Shown here piece by piece: positions 8,709 to 17,872 of a DNA stretch of 64,000 nucleotides (position 1 is the stretch's first letter; the number at the start of each line of letters is the position of its first letter). The stretch is from Candidatus Cloacimonadota bacterium (GTDB lineage: Bacteria; Cloacimonadota; Cloacimonadia; Cloacimonadales; Cloacimonadaceae). The notes under the pieces are model-generated. The model was given only the letters and a program-made list of their open reading frames with translations, ran no database searches and was not told the origin of the DNA. Made by a program: the position numbers and the translations under genes. Where the stretch lies: positions 13,866 through 77,865 of the forward strand of contig JALOBT010000006.1 in the NCBI GenBank assembly GCA_023228125.1. Direction: 5' to 3'.

Positions 8709-9506
8709 TCAGGGAATATGCTTGATCAGGAAAAGCACCTTGCGGCTTTCAGATAATTCCATTTGCAAGCCATCGCTGCTGACTTGGGATACTTTACCGT
8801 GTCCATAGGCGGTGAGACGCTTTTCATTTACCCCAAGCTCGATCAAATAGTTTTTTACGGCGGTTGCGCGGTTCAAGGTTAGTTTTATATTGTGACTTTC
8901 AGAGGCGCGCTCATCGGCAAAACCATAGATATCCAGATAGAAGCTATCGTTTTCCTTCAAGGTCTCGGCCAGGGCTTGCAGCTTGGGAATCTCGCTGGAC
9001 TTGAGATCAGATTGATCGGTATCAAAGTAGATGGCGGGGAGATTCAAAAGCCGGGTCTGGGTAATCTGTTTTTCTATGTAAACGGTATCGATCTCAGTCT
9101 GGACGATCACTTGCGGGTCAGGCTTTTTGGGGGGACTGAATTCGGCGGCTTTGTTGCGCTCATAATCCGGCGGGAAGTGATTCATATAAATAGTCATGGT
9201 CTTGGGAATGGGGGGCACCATGACGAAGATGTTTTGAGTATATTGATTTGGGTACAGCGGAACAGCCTTGATATTGATCAAGCGGGCGTCTTCGTGGCGA
9301 ACCTTGTATTTCAGAGGGGTGGTGCCGATCTTGACATCGTTGATATATATATCAGCTTTGGTGGGCAGAGAGCGGATTTTGATGTGCTGGGAAAACATCC
9401 CGCTTTCTTCGCGGATGATTTTCTGCTTATTTTTGGCACAGCCAAAGCTTCCCAGGGCTATTAAAGCGACAATCATGAAAGAAAAGTATAGTCTTATGTG
9501 TTGCAT
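8709..9506 (-). CDS. Lipoprotein with PEGA and OmpA peptidoglycan-binding domains
   Basis: 265 residues. The signal peptide ends in the lipobox GSFGC (Cys23). Residues about 43-85 form a PEGA domain (IRSLPTKADIYINDVKIGTTPLKYKV), a surface beta domain. Residues about 155-265 form an OmpA-like domain (AIYFDTDQSDLKSSEIPKL, then GFADERASESHNIKLTLNRA), with the Asp and Arg that bind diaminopimelate in peptidoglycan. It probably tethers the envelope or anchors the polysaccharide machinery in the periplasm. It lies inside the operon between a glycosyltransferase and the flippase. Confidence 0.9.
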   Translation of the reverse strand: MQHIRLYFSFMIVALIALGSFGCAKNKQKIIREESGMFSQHIKIRSLPTKADIYINDVKIGTTPLKYKVRHEDARLINIKAVPLYPNQYTQNIFVMVPPIPKTMTIYMNHFPPDYERNKAAEFSPPKKPDPQVIVQTEIDTVYIEKQITQTRLLNLPAIYFDTDQSDLKSSEIPKLQALAETLKENDSFYLDIYGFADERASESHNIKLTLNRATAVKNYLIELGVNEKRLTAYGHGKVSQVSSDGLQMELSESRKVLFLIKHIP

Positions 9507-9527
9507 GATATCCTCACTATCAGTTCA

Positions 9528-10694
9528 TTAGGTTTCATTTACAATATTCTCCAAGATATTTTGGATTTGTTTTTTGACAAGGTTTATCTCATATTTTTGC
9601 TCTACTTCAGCTCTGGCAGCCTGGCGGACTTTCTCTAAAGCTGAAATATCGAGGCGGTAAATCTGCAAAATGGAGGCTGCCAAATCTGCGCTGGAGCCTC
9701 TTTTGAAAAGAAAGCCATTCTGAGCGTGAGTAATGATCTCTTTGGGGCCATACGCATCGGTGGCAATCACGATCAGGGAACAGGCCATGGCTTCGATGAT
9801 CACCCGGCCCAAGGCTTCCTGGGCCATAGTGGGCATCAGCAATACATCATAGCGGGGCAGGATATTCATCAGGTCTGTGCTTTTGCCTTTGAAACAGAAG
9901 TGATTTTCCAGATGCAGCTTTTGGATCTGCAGGTGGCATCTGGACAGGTAATCTGGATCTGCCTCACCGTATATATCCACCTTGAAATCCTGATGCTCTG
10001 CCACCACACGGCCAGCGGCTTGGATCACCAGGTCCAGCCCCTTGAGAGGCTCGATCCTGCCTGCAAAGACAAAAGTAAGGGGTTCCGATATAGCTCTGAC
10101 ATTCTCTGGCGGCAGGGCTATCCCACGAGGCACCAGATGAATCTGTTTGCTATGATAGCGCATAGCTACTTCTTTGCTCAGCCAATCTGAGATCACGATT
10201 ACCGGATCAAGATGGATCTTTCCTGAAATAGTAAAAGGTAGTAGCCCCTTCACAAAGCGGTAGAATCTGCTTCTGAGGTCTTTGGCACTATAGTTCTTTA
10301 GCCAGATATCGCCAATGTCGAAGATCCTTTTGTGTCCGGATTTTTGCACTGCGATAATAGGGGCGATGGAGATGGCTTTCATATTGCCAAAGTACACGAT
10401 CTCGGGTTTTACCAGATCCAGCACCTGGCAAGTAATAAGGTAATTGAACTTTTCCACTTCATGCTTGTTTCGGATCGAAGCCTCGTGATAATTAATATAG
10501 CGCAGGATTCTCAGTGGGGCATCTCGCTCTATGGCAAGGTTTGGGATAGTGGAGGTTTCGACCCCTTTGTAGCCGCAAAGGACATACACCTCATGCCCTT
10601 GTTCAGAAAGGAAATCCATGGTTTCCTTTACCGAGATTTCGTATCCGCCTTCGAAATAGGGGGGGTATAGATTTGAGATACAGAGTATCTTCAT
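9528..10694 (-). CDS. Glycosyltransferase family 4
   Basis: 388-residue GT-B enzyme. The N-terminal half starts with ISNLYPPYFEGGYEISVKE, the acceptor-side loop of GT4. The C-terminal donor domain carries FAGRIEPLKGLDLVIQA and the EX7E motif (QEALGRVIIEAMA). It should add a sugar from a nucleotide donor to the growing lipid-linked repeat unit; the sugar cannot be told. The ATG overlaps the stop of the upstream gene (ATGA), so the two are translationally coupled. Confidence 0.92.
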   Translation of the reverse strand: MKILCISNLYPPYFEGGYEISVKETMDFLSEQGHEVYVLCGYKGVETSTIPNLAIERDAPLRILRYINYHEASIRNKHEVEKFNYLITCQVLDLVKPEIVYFGNMKAISIAPIIAVQKSGHKRIFDIGDIWLKNYSAKDLRSRFYRFVKGLLPFTISGKIHLDPVIVISDWLSKEVAMRYHSKQIHLVPRGIALPPENVRAISEPLTFVFAGRIEPLKGLDLVIQAAGRVVAEHQDFKVDIYGEADPDYLSRCHLQIQKLHLENHFCFKGKSTDLMNILPRYDVLLMPTMAQEALGRVIIEAMACSLIVIATDAYGPKEIITHAQNGFLFKRGSSADLAASILQIYRLDISALEKVRQAARAEVEQKYEINLVKKQIQNILENIVNET

Positions 10695-11089
10695 GGCTTC
10701 TTCATACGGATAAAATCGATTAGATGCGCGTTTGGAAATATATTTATACCGATGTAGGATTTTAGCAAATACAAGAGGAACAAGAAAAGGATCAGGAGCA
10801 CCAAAGCCATGATAATGTAGGTGAATACCTTGGCTACCGTGGCAAGTCCGGCATCCATATCTCCTTTGTCCAGAGATCTGAACTGATTTCTATTGTCTTT
10901 GCCGAAGATAAAAATTATGTACCAGCGGCGGAAAAACCAAAAAGAAAAGCGTATATCAATGATGCCCAGGGAAGGAACCGGGGGCAGCATCCGCTTCATC
11001 AGGCCAATGAGTTCTTTACGTTGTGCATGAGACAGGGTTTGCTTGATGCCTTCCCCACCTATGGTCTTTTTATTCTTTTTATCTAACAT
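10691..11089 (-). CDS. Small membrane protein of polysaccharide operon
   Basis: 132 residues from the ATG at 11089; a GTG at 11122 and an ATG at 11110 in the same frame would give up to 143 residues but overlap the upstream gene by 44 and 32 bases. No start has a strong ribosome-binding site. The sequence has a basic N-terminus, an aromatic-rich segment (FSFWFFRRWYIIFIFGKD) and one clear transmembrane helix (VFTYIIMALVLLILFLFLLYLL). I do not recognise a family. Its place between an O-antigen ligase and a glycosyltransferase suggests an accessory role in polysaccharide assembly. Confidence 0.7.
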   Translation of the reverse strand: MLDKKNKKTIGGEGIKQTLSHAQRKELIGLMKRMLPPVPSLGIIDIRFSFWFFRRWYIIFIFGKDNRNQFRSLDKGDMDAGLATVAKVFTYIIMALVLLILFLFLLYLLKSYIGINIFPNAHLIDFIRMKKP

Positions 11090-12482
11090 AATTAGCTCGC
11101 TCTCTGGCATATCTTTGGGCACTGCTAAGATTTCTGGGTAATTTTACAAAGTGCTTGCGGTATCTCTTTTCCAGTTTACTCATTACGCCGATCATGGCGA
11201 AAACCAACATCAATTGATAGAAGTTATTTGTCTGTTTGAGAACCCATTCCAGAGTGGATTCCAGATATATTGCCAAGAGCCCGCCTATCAATCCAATGGC
11301 AAAATACTGATATGCCGTATTGCGATAGCGGAAATAGTTCTGGATATTCAAGAAGAAGAAATAGAAGATAAAGGCTACAAAGATGACCAGGGTGTGCCAG
11401 CCACTTTCTGCGGCGATCATCAGGTAAATGGTCTCCACCAAGCCGTTTTGCTCCGTTTCATCATCTGGATCGTGCATGGGAATGTGGCTGCCGTAGGTGT
11501 AGGGTGGATTGATCTTGACCCCAAAATTGTTTAGCCCCACTCCCAAAACCTTTTTATTGGCCATCAATACTGCTGCTTTAGCAAGGTCCTTACGGACATT
11601 GGCGGATTCGATAGAAGCGGTCTCAAATCTCTCTGTGATGGAATTCCAGGCTTTGGTAATGATGGCTATGGATAGAAAGAATAGAAGCACCGTGATCACG
11701 ATCTTTTTTTGACTGATTCCAGCTCCGAAAGAAAAGGCCAAAACAGTCAAAACCGCCAGGGCAAACAGCACCAGTCCAGCCCTGGACAAGGTGGAAATCA
11801 CCGAGATAGTGCTCATCGCAAAAAGCAGCAGCCAAAAGGAAAACTTGAAGAATTTGATGTCTTTTTTGTGCAGCAAGAAAGCGAAGATCAGGCTACCAAA
11901 GATGATGCTGTACATTACCAAAGAATTCTGGTGGGGAAAGGGGCCTGTGGTTTGAAACATGCCCAAAAAGTACTTTTGCCAAAGGACATCTAAAAAGATA
12001 TAGATGGTTACGGCGGCTACACCATAAAGGAAGTCATTGAATTGCTCAAAGCTATTCACGTAATTATACACTACATAGAAGAAGATATACATCCTCGTCA
12101 TCTTCCAGAGCTCAAAAAACGAAAAGAGAGGCACTGCAGAATTAACTATGGATAAGGCACTAAAACCGAAATAGGCGAAGTATAGCCAGGAACCGGGAGG
12201 TTTGTGGATATGATAATCTTCTTTGCGCTTGATGATAAATAGCAGAAGAATCAGAGTGCAGATATCCACCAGGCCGATCTCAAAACCGCGGGAGCTGAGC
12301 CGTAGGGCCTCACGGGAGACGAAATTGATATCTTCCATGCGCACGGTGAAAAACATCAGCAAAAAGAAGATAAGGCGCTCGACTATGGGGAATCTTAGCG
12401 ACAGAAAATAAGCTACTGGCACCCCGATAAACAGGGTGATAAAGAAAATGATGTATTTTAGATGAGGTATAGCCTCAGTCAT
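11079..12482 (-). CDS. O-antigen ligase / Wzy-like polymerase
   Basis: 467-residue polytopic membrane protein with roughly ten to twelve helices. A large periplasmic loop lies in the second half (ANKKVLGVGLNNFG, then SHIPMHDPDDETEQNGLVETIYLMIAAESGW), typical of the Wzy_C/WaaL superfamily, where an Arg or His in this loop is catalytic (family knowledge). It would polymerise repeat units or ligate the chain to its final carrier. It is the only polymerase/ligase candidate in the locus, so polymerase is the more likely role. Confidence 0.85.
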   Translation of the reverse strand: MTEAIPHLKYIIFFITLFIGVPVAYFLSLRFPIVERLIFFLLMFFTVRMEDINFVSREALRLSSRGFEIGLVDICTLILLLFIIKRKEDYHIHKPPGSWLYFAYFGFSALSIVNSAVPLFSFFELWKMTRMYIFFYVVYNYVNSFEQFNDFLYGVAAVTIYIFLDVLWQKYFLGMFQTTGPFPHQNSLVMYSIIFGSLIFAFLLHKKDIKFFKFSFWLLLFAMSTISVISTLSRAGLVLFALAVLTVLAFSFGAGISQKKIVITVLLFFLSIAIITKAWNSITERFETASIESANVRKDLAKAAVLMANKKVLGVGLNNFGVKINPPYTYGSHIPMHDPDDETEQNGLVETIYLMIAAESGWHTLVIFVAFIFYFFFLNIQNYFRYRNTAYQYFAIGLIGGLLAIYLESTLEWVLKQTNNFYQLMLVFAMIGVMSKLEKRYRKHFVKLPRNLSSAQRYARERANYVR

Positions 12483-12531
12483 TGAAAGAGATTAAGCTCT
12501 CAGGCTGATCTTGTGCAGGCAGGATACATCA

Positions 12532-13623
12532 TTAATCCTTTCCGCGGATGTCTTTGTACATTTCTCTGAGCAGATAACCGCCCTGGATGGCTTGCAAGCT
12601 GGGCAGGGCATAATTTACTACCTGATTCCATTTGGCTATGGGGTGTTTGGGTACAAAAACGATGTCATTGGGCTTGAGGCGGAAATCTCGCACTTGGGCC
12701 TTTAAGATGTCTTTGGTATCGATCTTGAAGATGCGCGGATGAGAGAGGTTCCCGCGAATCACGTATATAGTATATTGAGCGGTGTCCTTGAAGCCTTGAG
12801 CAAAGGAGATGCTTTGCAACAGAGTCATATTTTCCTGGAAGAAGTAGTGGCCTTCCTGATTTACTTCGCCGAGGACGTAAACCTCACGATTGATGGCGGA
12901 AGGGATGTAGATATAGTCTCTATCCAAAAGCGGAATATTGTACAGCATATTGCCATTTTGGATCAGCTCTACGAAGTCTATGGGTAAGATACGCCCGTCT
13001 CGGATGATGAAAGTGCGTTCCAGATCAGCGAGTTCCACAGAGTTGTTTTGAAAATACCCCAAAGCCAGTCCACCAGCATCTGCCAGAGCGTCCAGAATCC
13101 TCATTCTGCCTTGGATTTCTATAATCCCGGGGTATGTCACCTTGCCCAAGATGGTGATGGTGGCACTACGTGCTTCAAAGGGCAGGATAGATACCTGGGG
13201 ATAGTTCAGATATCCTTTCAGCTTATCCTCTATCAGTGCTGTGGCTTCAGGTATGGTGAGCCCACCCACTTGCACTTCGCCGACTATGCGGTAAGATAAA
13301 GTCCCATCTTGTTTCACGATGATCGCGTCAGAATCCAATTCCGGTTCATCATAAACATAGATCTTCATCTTATCACCAGGTCCCAAGCGATAGGTGGGAA
13401 GTGCTATATCGTTCAGACGAACCAGCTCTTCGATGGTTTCCTGGGTGGTTTGAGTGGCCAGATGGGTCTCTTCAAGGTATTCGGGCATGGCCTGCAGATT
13501 CTCTTCAATGTAATTGCTGTTTGTAGAACAAGCAGCAAGCATTATTCCCAAGGCGAGTACTGTGAGAAACCTGAGCTTGCCGAGAATCTTAATAGTATTC
13601 ACGGAAGAAGTCCTTGTGTACAT
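12532..13623 (-). CDS. Wza-like polysaccharide export lipoprotein
   Basis: 363 residues. The signal peptide ends in a lipobox LAAC (Cys32). The Poly_export domain follows (YRLGPGDKMKIYVYDEPELDSDAIIVKQDGTLSYRIVGEVQVGGLT), then SLBB domains (ILGKVTYPGII near residue 153 and YVLGEVNQEGHYFF near residue 248). It forms the outer-membrane exit pore for the polysaccharide. The ATG at 13623 has GGAG 9 bases upstream and overlaps the end of the Wzz-like gene by 35 bases, so translation is probably coupled. Confidence 0.93.
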   Translation of the reverse strand: MYTRTSSVNTIKILGKLRFLTVLALGIMLAACSTNSNYIEENLQAMPEYLEETHLATQTTQETIEELVRLNDIALPTYRLGPGDKMKIYVYDEPELDSDAIIVKQDGTLSYRIVGEVQVGGLTIPEATALIEDKLKGYLNYPQVSILPFEARSATITILGKVTYPGIIEIQGRMRILDALADAGGLALGYFQNNSVELADLERTFIIRDGRILPIDFVELIQNGNMLYNIPLLDRDYIYIPSAINREVYVLGEVNQEGHYFFQENMTLLQSISFAQGFKDTAQYTIYVIRGNLSHPRIFKIDTKDILKAQVRDFRLKPNDIVFVPKHPIAKWNQVVNYALPSLQAIQGGYLLREMYKDIRGKD

Positions 13624-15589
13624 AGTTTAAAACTCCATGGATTTTTGTGAAATCACGTTGTTTGAGATAGTCTGTCAAACGCTTGAGGCTGCTTCTGCTG
13701 CTGCTTTTGAATCTGGCGACCAGGATCAAAAGGTCTGAGCTTGCTGCGATAGAAGAAAATACAGATACATTGTATTCATGCTCCAAAAGCTCCCAAAAGA
13801 TATAGTCATATTCCGGCAGCCGGTCTAATAGCTTCCTGATATGGGATTCACTGAGCACTTTGCTAAAGATGCTGTCATCAGCCAGAAAATAGGCATTGTG
13901 AAGCAAGGCATTACTGGTGTCTATGGCATTACTTTGGTCTCCGTCATCTTGCCAGGGGTCCAGGATATAGTCCTCGGTCTCAGATCTGGTTTCCTTGATG
14001 GTTTCTATGTAAAGCACCTTTTTGTTCTGTTGATTAAACATAGCTATACAGTCCTTCATCAGAAAGGACTTCCCTGTCTCAGGGATGTCGCTGCCTACGC
14101 AGATCACCGGATGCGAGCTTTGGTCTGTCAAGCGCACTATCTTATCTACCAGGACCTGTAGATTGCGGGAAAACACATTCTCTTCCACCTGAGTTTCATC
14201 GGGCAGAATCCCCAGCAGCGGGATGCGGATAAATTCAGCGAAATCTTTGGGTGACTTGGTATGGGTATCCAGCAATTCCTTTGCCAGCACAAAGATGCTA
14301 CCAGCGGAAAAGATTATCAAGCCTATGGCAAATAAGATCAGCTTTCTACGGGCTCCTTCAGGATGCTCGGGCACTTTGGCCTCTTCCAAAATCTCATAAT
14401 CACTGATGTTTGATTGCATCGCCATCTTGGATTCGGCCAGCCGGCTTTCCACCAAGCGCAAAATGTCCTGATTCAAGCTCAATTGTCGTTCTATCTCAAA
14501 GAAATCACGCTGGACCAGGATGAGGCTTTCCAAGGCTGCTCGAAGCTTTTGGACTTCCAATTGAAATTCGATATCTTTTTGTAGTGCGCCTTTGCGCTCT
14601 GCTTCAAATCTGGATTTATCTACATTGTAATATTGGGTCAAGTCACTTGGGCCCCAAGTTGTGGCTTCGGGAAGGTCTCTATCTGTTTCGACCATGATCG
14701 TTTTCAGCTCTTCAATCTCAGAAAGTACCTTTCTTACTTTGGGGTTTGCATCTGTGTAACGGGAGCGCAGCAATTCCAATTCGTTTTCCAATTGCAGCAT
14801 CTTTTTAGCATCAGTCTGGGTAAAGGTTCGGGTACGCACCACCTCATCAGGCAGTTCATCGATTTTCACCTGCATCTCAGCTATCTTACTGTCCAAATCC
14901 TTGACATTAAGGGCGTTTTCGATCATCTTCAATTCCACTTCTTTGAGCTGATCAAATTTGGACTGAGTTTCCTGAGGGATAGAGATTACGCCATATTGGG
15001 CACGATGTTGCTCATACTGCTGTTCAAGGGCTTCTATATTCCTGAGCCGTAAGGCCTGTTGCTCCAGATAATAGTTATAGAGCTTGAGGGTGGCCGAATT
15101 CAGTAGCTTAACATTATGAAGAATAAAGGACTCCGCCGCAGCATTGGCAATATCCGCAGCCAGTTCTGGATTCTTCCAGCTCACCGAAAAGCGCAAGACA
15201 TTGGAGCGATTCCCCCTTTGTACATCGATTTTGCGGTAGAGCTCATCTGGTTTGATCTTTAAATCCAGTTTGCTGATCACCTGGGAAAGTACATCCCGGG
15301 TGCGCACGGTCTCCAAAATGGTATTGATATCAAAGGTCTGATACAAATAGGGCATATCCGCCGGAGTGGACATATTCTTGGGTGCCCGGATCACATAGCA
15401 ATTCGCTTTCCAACTGGGGCGCAATCTAATCTGAACCAGGATTCCTGCGATGACCACCGCGATAAAGGTAACGATTAAAAGTCGCTTAAGTTTGCTGAGG
15501 TAAACCTTTGCCAACATTCCCCGGTCAAAGACAAAAGCTGGGAATTCTGCAGCGGGATGTTCATCCGAATGTAGATTATCACTTAACAA
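13589..15589 (-). CDS. Wzz/GumC-like protein with degenerate tyrosine-kinase domain
   Basis: 666 residues. A Wzz domain with a first transmembrane helix (LLIVTFIAVVIAGILV) opens the protein; a long coiled-coil periplasmic region (about 170-390) and a second helix (RKLILFAIGLIIFSAGSIFVLA) follow. The C-terminal third has the fold pattern of a bacterial tyrosine (BY) kinase but is eroded: Walker A is SDIPETGKSF, keeping GKS, while the Walker A' Asp motif is IETIK and Walker B is FWELLE. There is no tyrosine cluster, only a final REYY. It should control chain length with the Wza-like gene that overlaps it; kinase activity is doubtful. Confidence 0.9.
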   Translation of the reverse strand: MLSDNLHSDEHPAAEFPAFVFDRGMLAKVYLSKLKRLLIVTFIAVVIAGILVQIRLRPSWKANCYVIRAPKNMSTPADMPYLYQTFDINTILETVRTRDVLSQVISKLDLKIKPDELYRKIDVQRGNRSNVLRFSVSWKNPELAADIANAAAESFILHNVKLLNSATLKLYNYYLEQQALRLRNIEALEQQYEQHRAQYGVISIPQETQSKFDQLKEVELKMIENALNVKDLDSKIAEMQVKIDELPDEVVRTRTFTQTDAKKMLQLENELELLRSRYTDANPKVRKVLSEIEELKTIMVETDRDLPEATTWGPSDLTQYYNVDKSRFEAERKGALQKDIEFQLEVQKLRAALESLILVQRDFFEIERQLSLNQDILRLVESRLAESKMAMQSNISDYEILEEAKVPEHPEGARRKLILFAIGLIIFSAGSIFVLAKELLDTHTKSPKDFAEFIRIPLLGILPDETQVEENVFSRNLQVLVDKIVRLTDQSSHPVICVGSDIPETGKSFLMKDCIAMFNQQNKKVLYIETIKETRSETEDYILDPWQDDGDQSNAIDTSNALLHNAYFLADDSIFSKVLSESHIRKLLDRLPEYDYIFWELLEHEYNVSVFSSIAASSDLLILVARFKSSSRSSLKRLTDYLKQRDFTKIHGVLNYVHKDFFREYY

Positions 15590-16718
15590 GTTCTTTCTCC
15601 ATTGTTTTCCTGATATCTGTGATGGACTGGATCTCTTGAGGGATCTCTTTGTTTGAAAGCATTATCGAATATGAATGGGGAGCATCAGGTTCGTAACCGT
15701 GCATCCCGGGAATCATCTTCAAGCCCATAAAACTGGGACACAGCAAAATGCCTTCATTTAAAAGAAAATAGGTTTCGCCAAAGCGGCCATGCTCAAAATA
15801 GACCTGCATAGCTTTGAGCTCATCATCAGAGATGATCTTTCCACAGCTCAAGCCGGCAAGTAAGGCCATGATATCACGCTTTGCAGAGTCGTTTTTCCAC
15901 CAGAACCTGGCCATGGTGGAATCGTAAAACGCTATATAGTCTTGGCCATATTGGTAGCCCAGAGCCTCGATATCTTTCTTCAAATCATAGCTTCCTTGCA
16001 CAGGTGCCATGCCGTGATCTGAGATGATATACAAGCTTACTTCATCGTACACTTTAGTGGCAAATTGATAGAGCTGTGTGATCTGAAGCTCCAGGGAGTT
16101 CAATTTGTCTTGAGTAGCCTGGGAGAAGGGGCCGTGTTCATGCATTACAGCATCCAGATGCGGCAGATAGACATAGGTAAGCTCTACCTTAGCCTCGCTG
16201 ATTACTTTCTTGTTCTCCAGCAGAATTTGCTCTTCGCTGTGGCGCCAGTTTGAGCAGTAATAGGGAATATCATGCTGCACGCACCAATCGAAAATGGTGT
16301 CTGTAGCCAGGATGCCACCCGGCACAAAATAGTCTTTCTTCTCCAGATAGTCAAAGTAAGGCAGGTATTTGAAAGGAACGTTATAGAGCTGGAAATAGCC
16401 GGTATAGGAATGCATGGCCTTGATTACTTTGCTTAAGGCATGCCTTACACGCCAACGGTCAAAGATCTGAGGAGGGAGCAAGGCAAAACTTTTTAGCCAT
16501 TTAAAGGGTGAATGTTCAGGATCATAGATGAAGCTGGACCAATGCAAGTGCTCATCAGGATATCTTCCTGTAAGGATAGAGGGGTCGGCTGCGGACGAAA
16601 ATCCGAAGGTGGTCTTAAGTTTGCGTTGGTTCGGTGCCAAGGCAGACATAAAACCATATTTCTGATAAACCTCCCAGCCCAGAGCGTCTATGAACACATA
16701 CATGGCCAATTTCTTCAT
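15579..16718 (-). CDS. Type I phosphodiesterase / nucleotide pyrophosphatase-like protein
   Basis: 379 residues from the ATG at 16718, which has AGGGG 9 bases upstream; an in-frame ATG at 16751 lacks one and overlaps the upstream gene. Alkaline-phosphatase-superfamily motifs are present: YVFIDALG (metal Asp), GFSSAADPSILTG (nucleophile region), YLPHLDAVMHEHG and YIISDHGMAP (metal Asp/His pairs). There is no signal peptide, so it should act in the cytoplasm on a nucleotide-sugar, a sugar phosphate or a phosphodiester substituent. It overlaps the Wzz-like gene by 11 bases. Confidence 0.85.
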   Translation of the reverse strand: MKKLAMYVFIDALGWEVYQKYGFMSALAPNQRKLKTTFGFSSAADPSILTGRYPDEHLHWSSFIYDPEHSPFKWLKSFALLPPQIFDRWRVRHALSKVIKAMHSYTGYFQLYNVPFKYLPYFDYLEKKDYFVPGGILATDTIFDWCVQHDIPYYCSNWRHSEEQILLENKKVISEAKVELTYVYLPHLDAVMHEHGPFSQATQDKLNSLELQITQLYQFATKVYDEVSLYIISDHGMAPVQGSYDLKKDIEALGYQYGQDYIAFYDSTMARFWWKNDSAKRDIMALLAGLSCGKIISDDELKAMQVYFEHGRFGETYFLLNEGILLCPSFMGLKMIPGMHGYEPDAPHSYSIMLSNKEIPQEIQSITDIRKTMEKELVK

Positions 16719-16732
16719 CTTAATATTCCCCT

Positions 16733-17872
16733 TTAATTGTAAGCTTGCCACAGCTTTACAAAACTATACCTTAACATTTCAAGATCATAATGCTCAGGTA
16801 GTGACAATATAGTTTGCAGCCGGATATTGTCAATCTTATCTTCAAAAAGCAGGTGGGGGAGAGCCATATACAAACGCAATCTGGGATGGCTAAATGCCGC
16901 TTTACTTAATATAGCTTGTGGAGGCAGATCGCGCAGGGTGTAGCCCAGATTCTTTATTCTCATAGCTTTCCGGGAAGTGGATACCTGAGTAAGCCGCTGA
17001 AGATATTGGCTGTAGGATAGGCTCTTTTCGCCAAAGTAGCGTGCCCAAAGAGCATAGTAAATATCACGATAAATCTGTATAGCCTGGGCAAATTCCGCTT
17101 GCAAAGCTTCCCAGCCGGGATCGTGCAGCTCTGGCTTTAGCTTGAAGGCCATAGCCGAGCTGATCAGCTCTTTTAGACTGGGTTGATCTGTGTACTGCGA
17201 AAGATCGAGATCTGCCAGATCTTTCAGACGCTGCAGGTTTGAGTGATGATACTTGCGCTCAAAGATCAGGATTGCATCCAAAATCCCCTGATAGGCTTTG
17301 TGGATATTGCGCAAGATAAAATCCAGATTCCGGTGATAATCCTCCTGGCTCAGATATTCCCGGGCAAAAAAGAGTCCCATGCCGCGGTTCATCAGCATCC
17401 TGAGTGCCTCATCCTGAGGAAGATCTTCAGGCTTCCAAGCGGGTAGGTAGCTCAGGATGTGGGCATTGCCATAGATTACTTTATGAGCGCAGCTCAGGTC
17501 ATAGTACATCAGGCTAATATCTTCATGTGTCAGGCTGCTCGCGTTTTTGGCCTTGGCAAAATCAATATCTATGCCATAGTGTTCGCTCAGCTCTTGATGC
17601 AGAGTGCTCAGTTTTTGGTTTACAGAGCGTTTTTGCCAGAATGGCAGAGCATTTGTAAATACGAAGAAATCCAGATCGTTATAGAGCTTTTCCTGGCCAT
17701 CCTGGAGCAGAACTCCACCTTCAGAGCGGCCATAACCTCCGCCCAAAACCAAAGCTTTGACCTTGTGTGATGGAATCACTTCCAAAAACCGCTCACAGAT
17801 TTCCCACAACACTTTCTGGATGTAGTTATGAAAGCTGTCACTACCGTAAACGCTATACTTTGGCACCTGCAT
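16733..17872 (-). CDS. Nucleotidyltransferase-superfamily protein
   Basis: 379 residues. GGGYGRSEGG near residue 47 and YNDLDFFVF near residue 66 form the G-G-x-G-R-S-E and D-x-D-like motifs of the Pol-beta nucleotidyltransferase superfamily; DIDFA near residue 100 could give the third acidic residue. The C-terminal two thirds are helical and resemble no domain I know. The substrate is unknown. Position between a sugar-nucleotidyltransferase-like gene (20-base overlap) and a phosphodiesterase suggests a matched pair that adds and removes a nucleotide or phosphoryl group on a glycolipid or sugar. Confidence 0.75.
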   Translation of the reverse strand: MQVPKYSVYGSDSFHNYIQKVLWEICERFLEVIPSHKVKALVLGGGYGRSEGGVLLQDGQEKLYNDLDFFVFTNALPFWQKRSVNQKLSTLHQELSEHYGIDIDFAKAKNASSLTHEDISLMYYDLSCAHKVIYGNAHILSYLPAWKPEDLPQDEALRMLMNRGMGLFFAREYLSQEDYHRNLDFILRNIHKAYQGILDAILIFERKYHHSNLQRLKDLADLDLSQYTDQPSLKELISSAMAFKLKPELHDPGWEALQAEFAQAIQIYRDIYYALWARYFGEKSLSYSQYLQRLTQVSTSRKAMRIKNLGYTLRDLPPQAILSKAAFSHPRLRLYMALPHLLFEDKIDNIRLQTILSLPEHYDLEMLRYSFVKLWQAYN

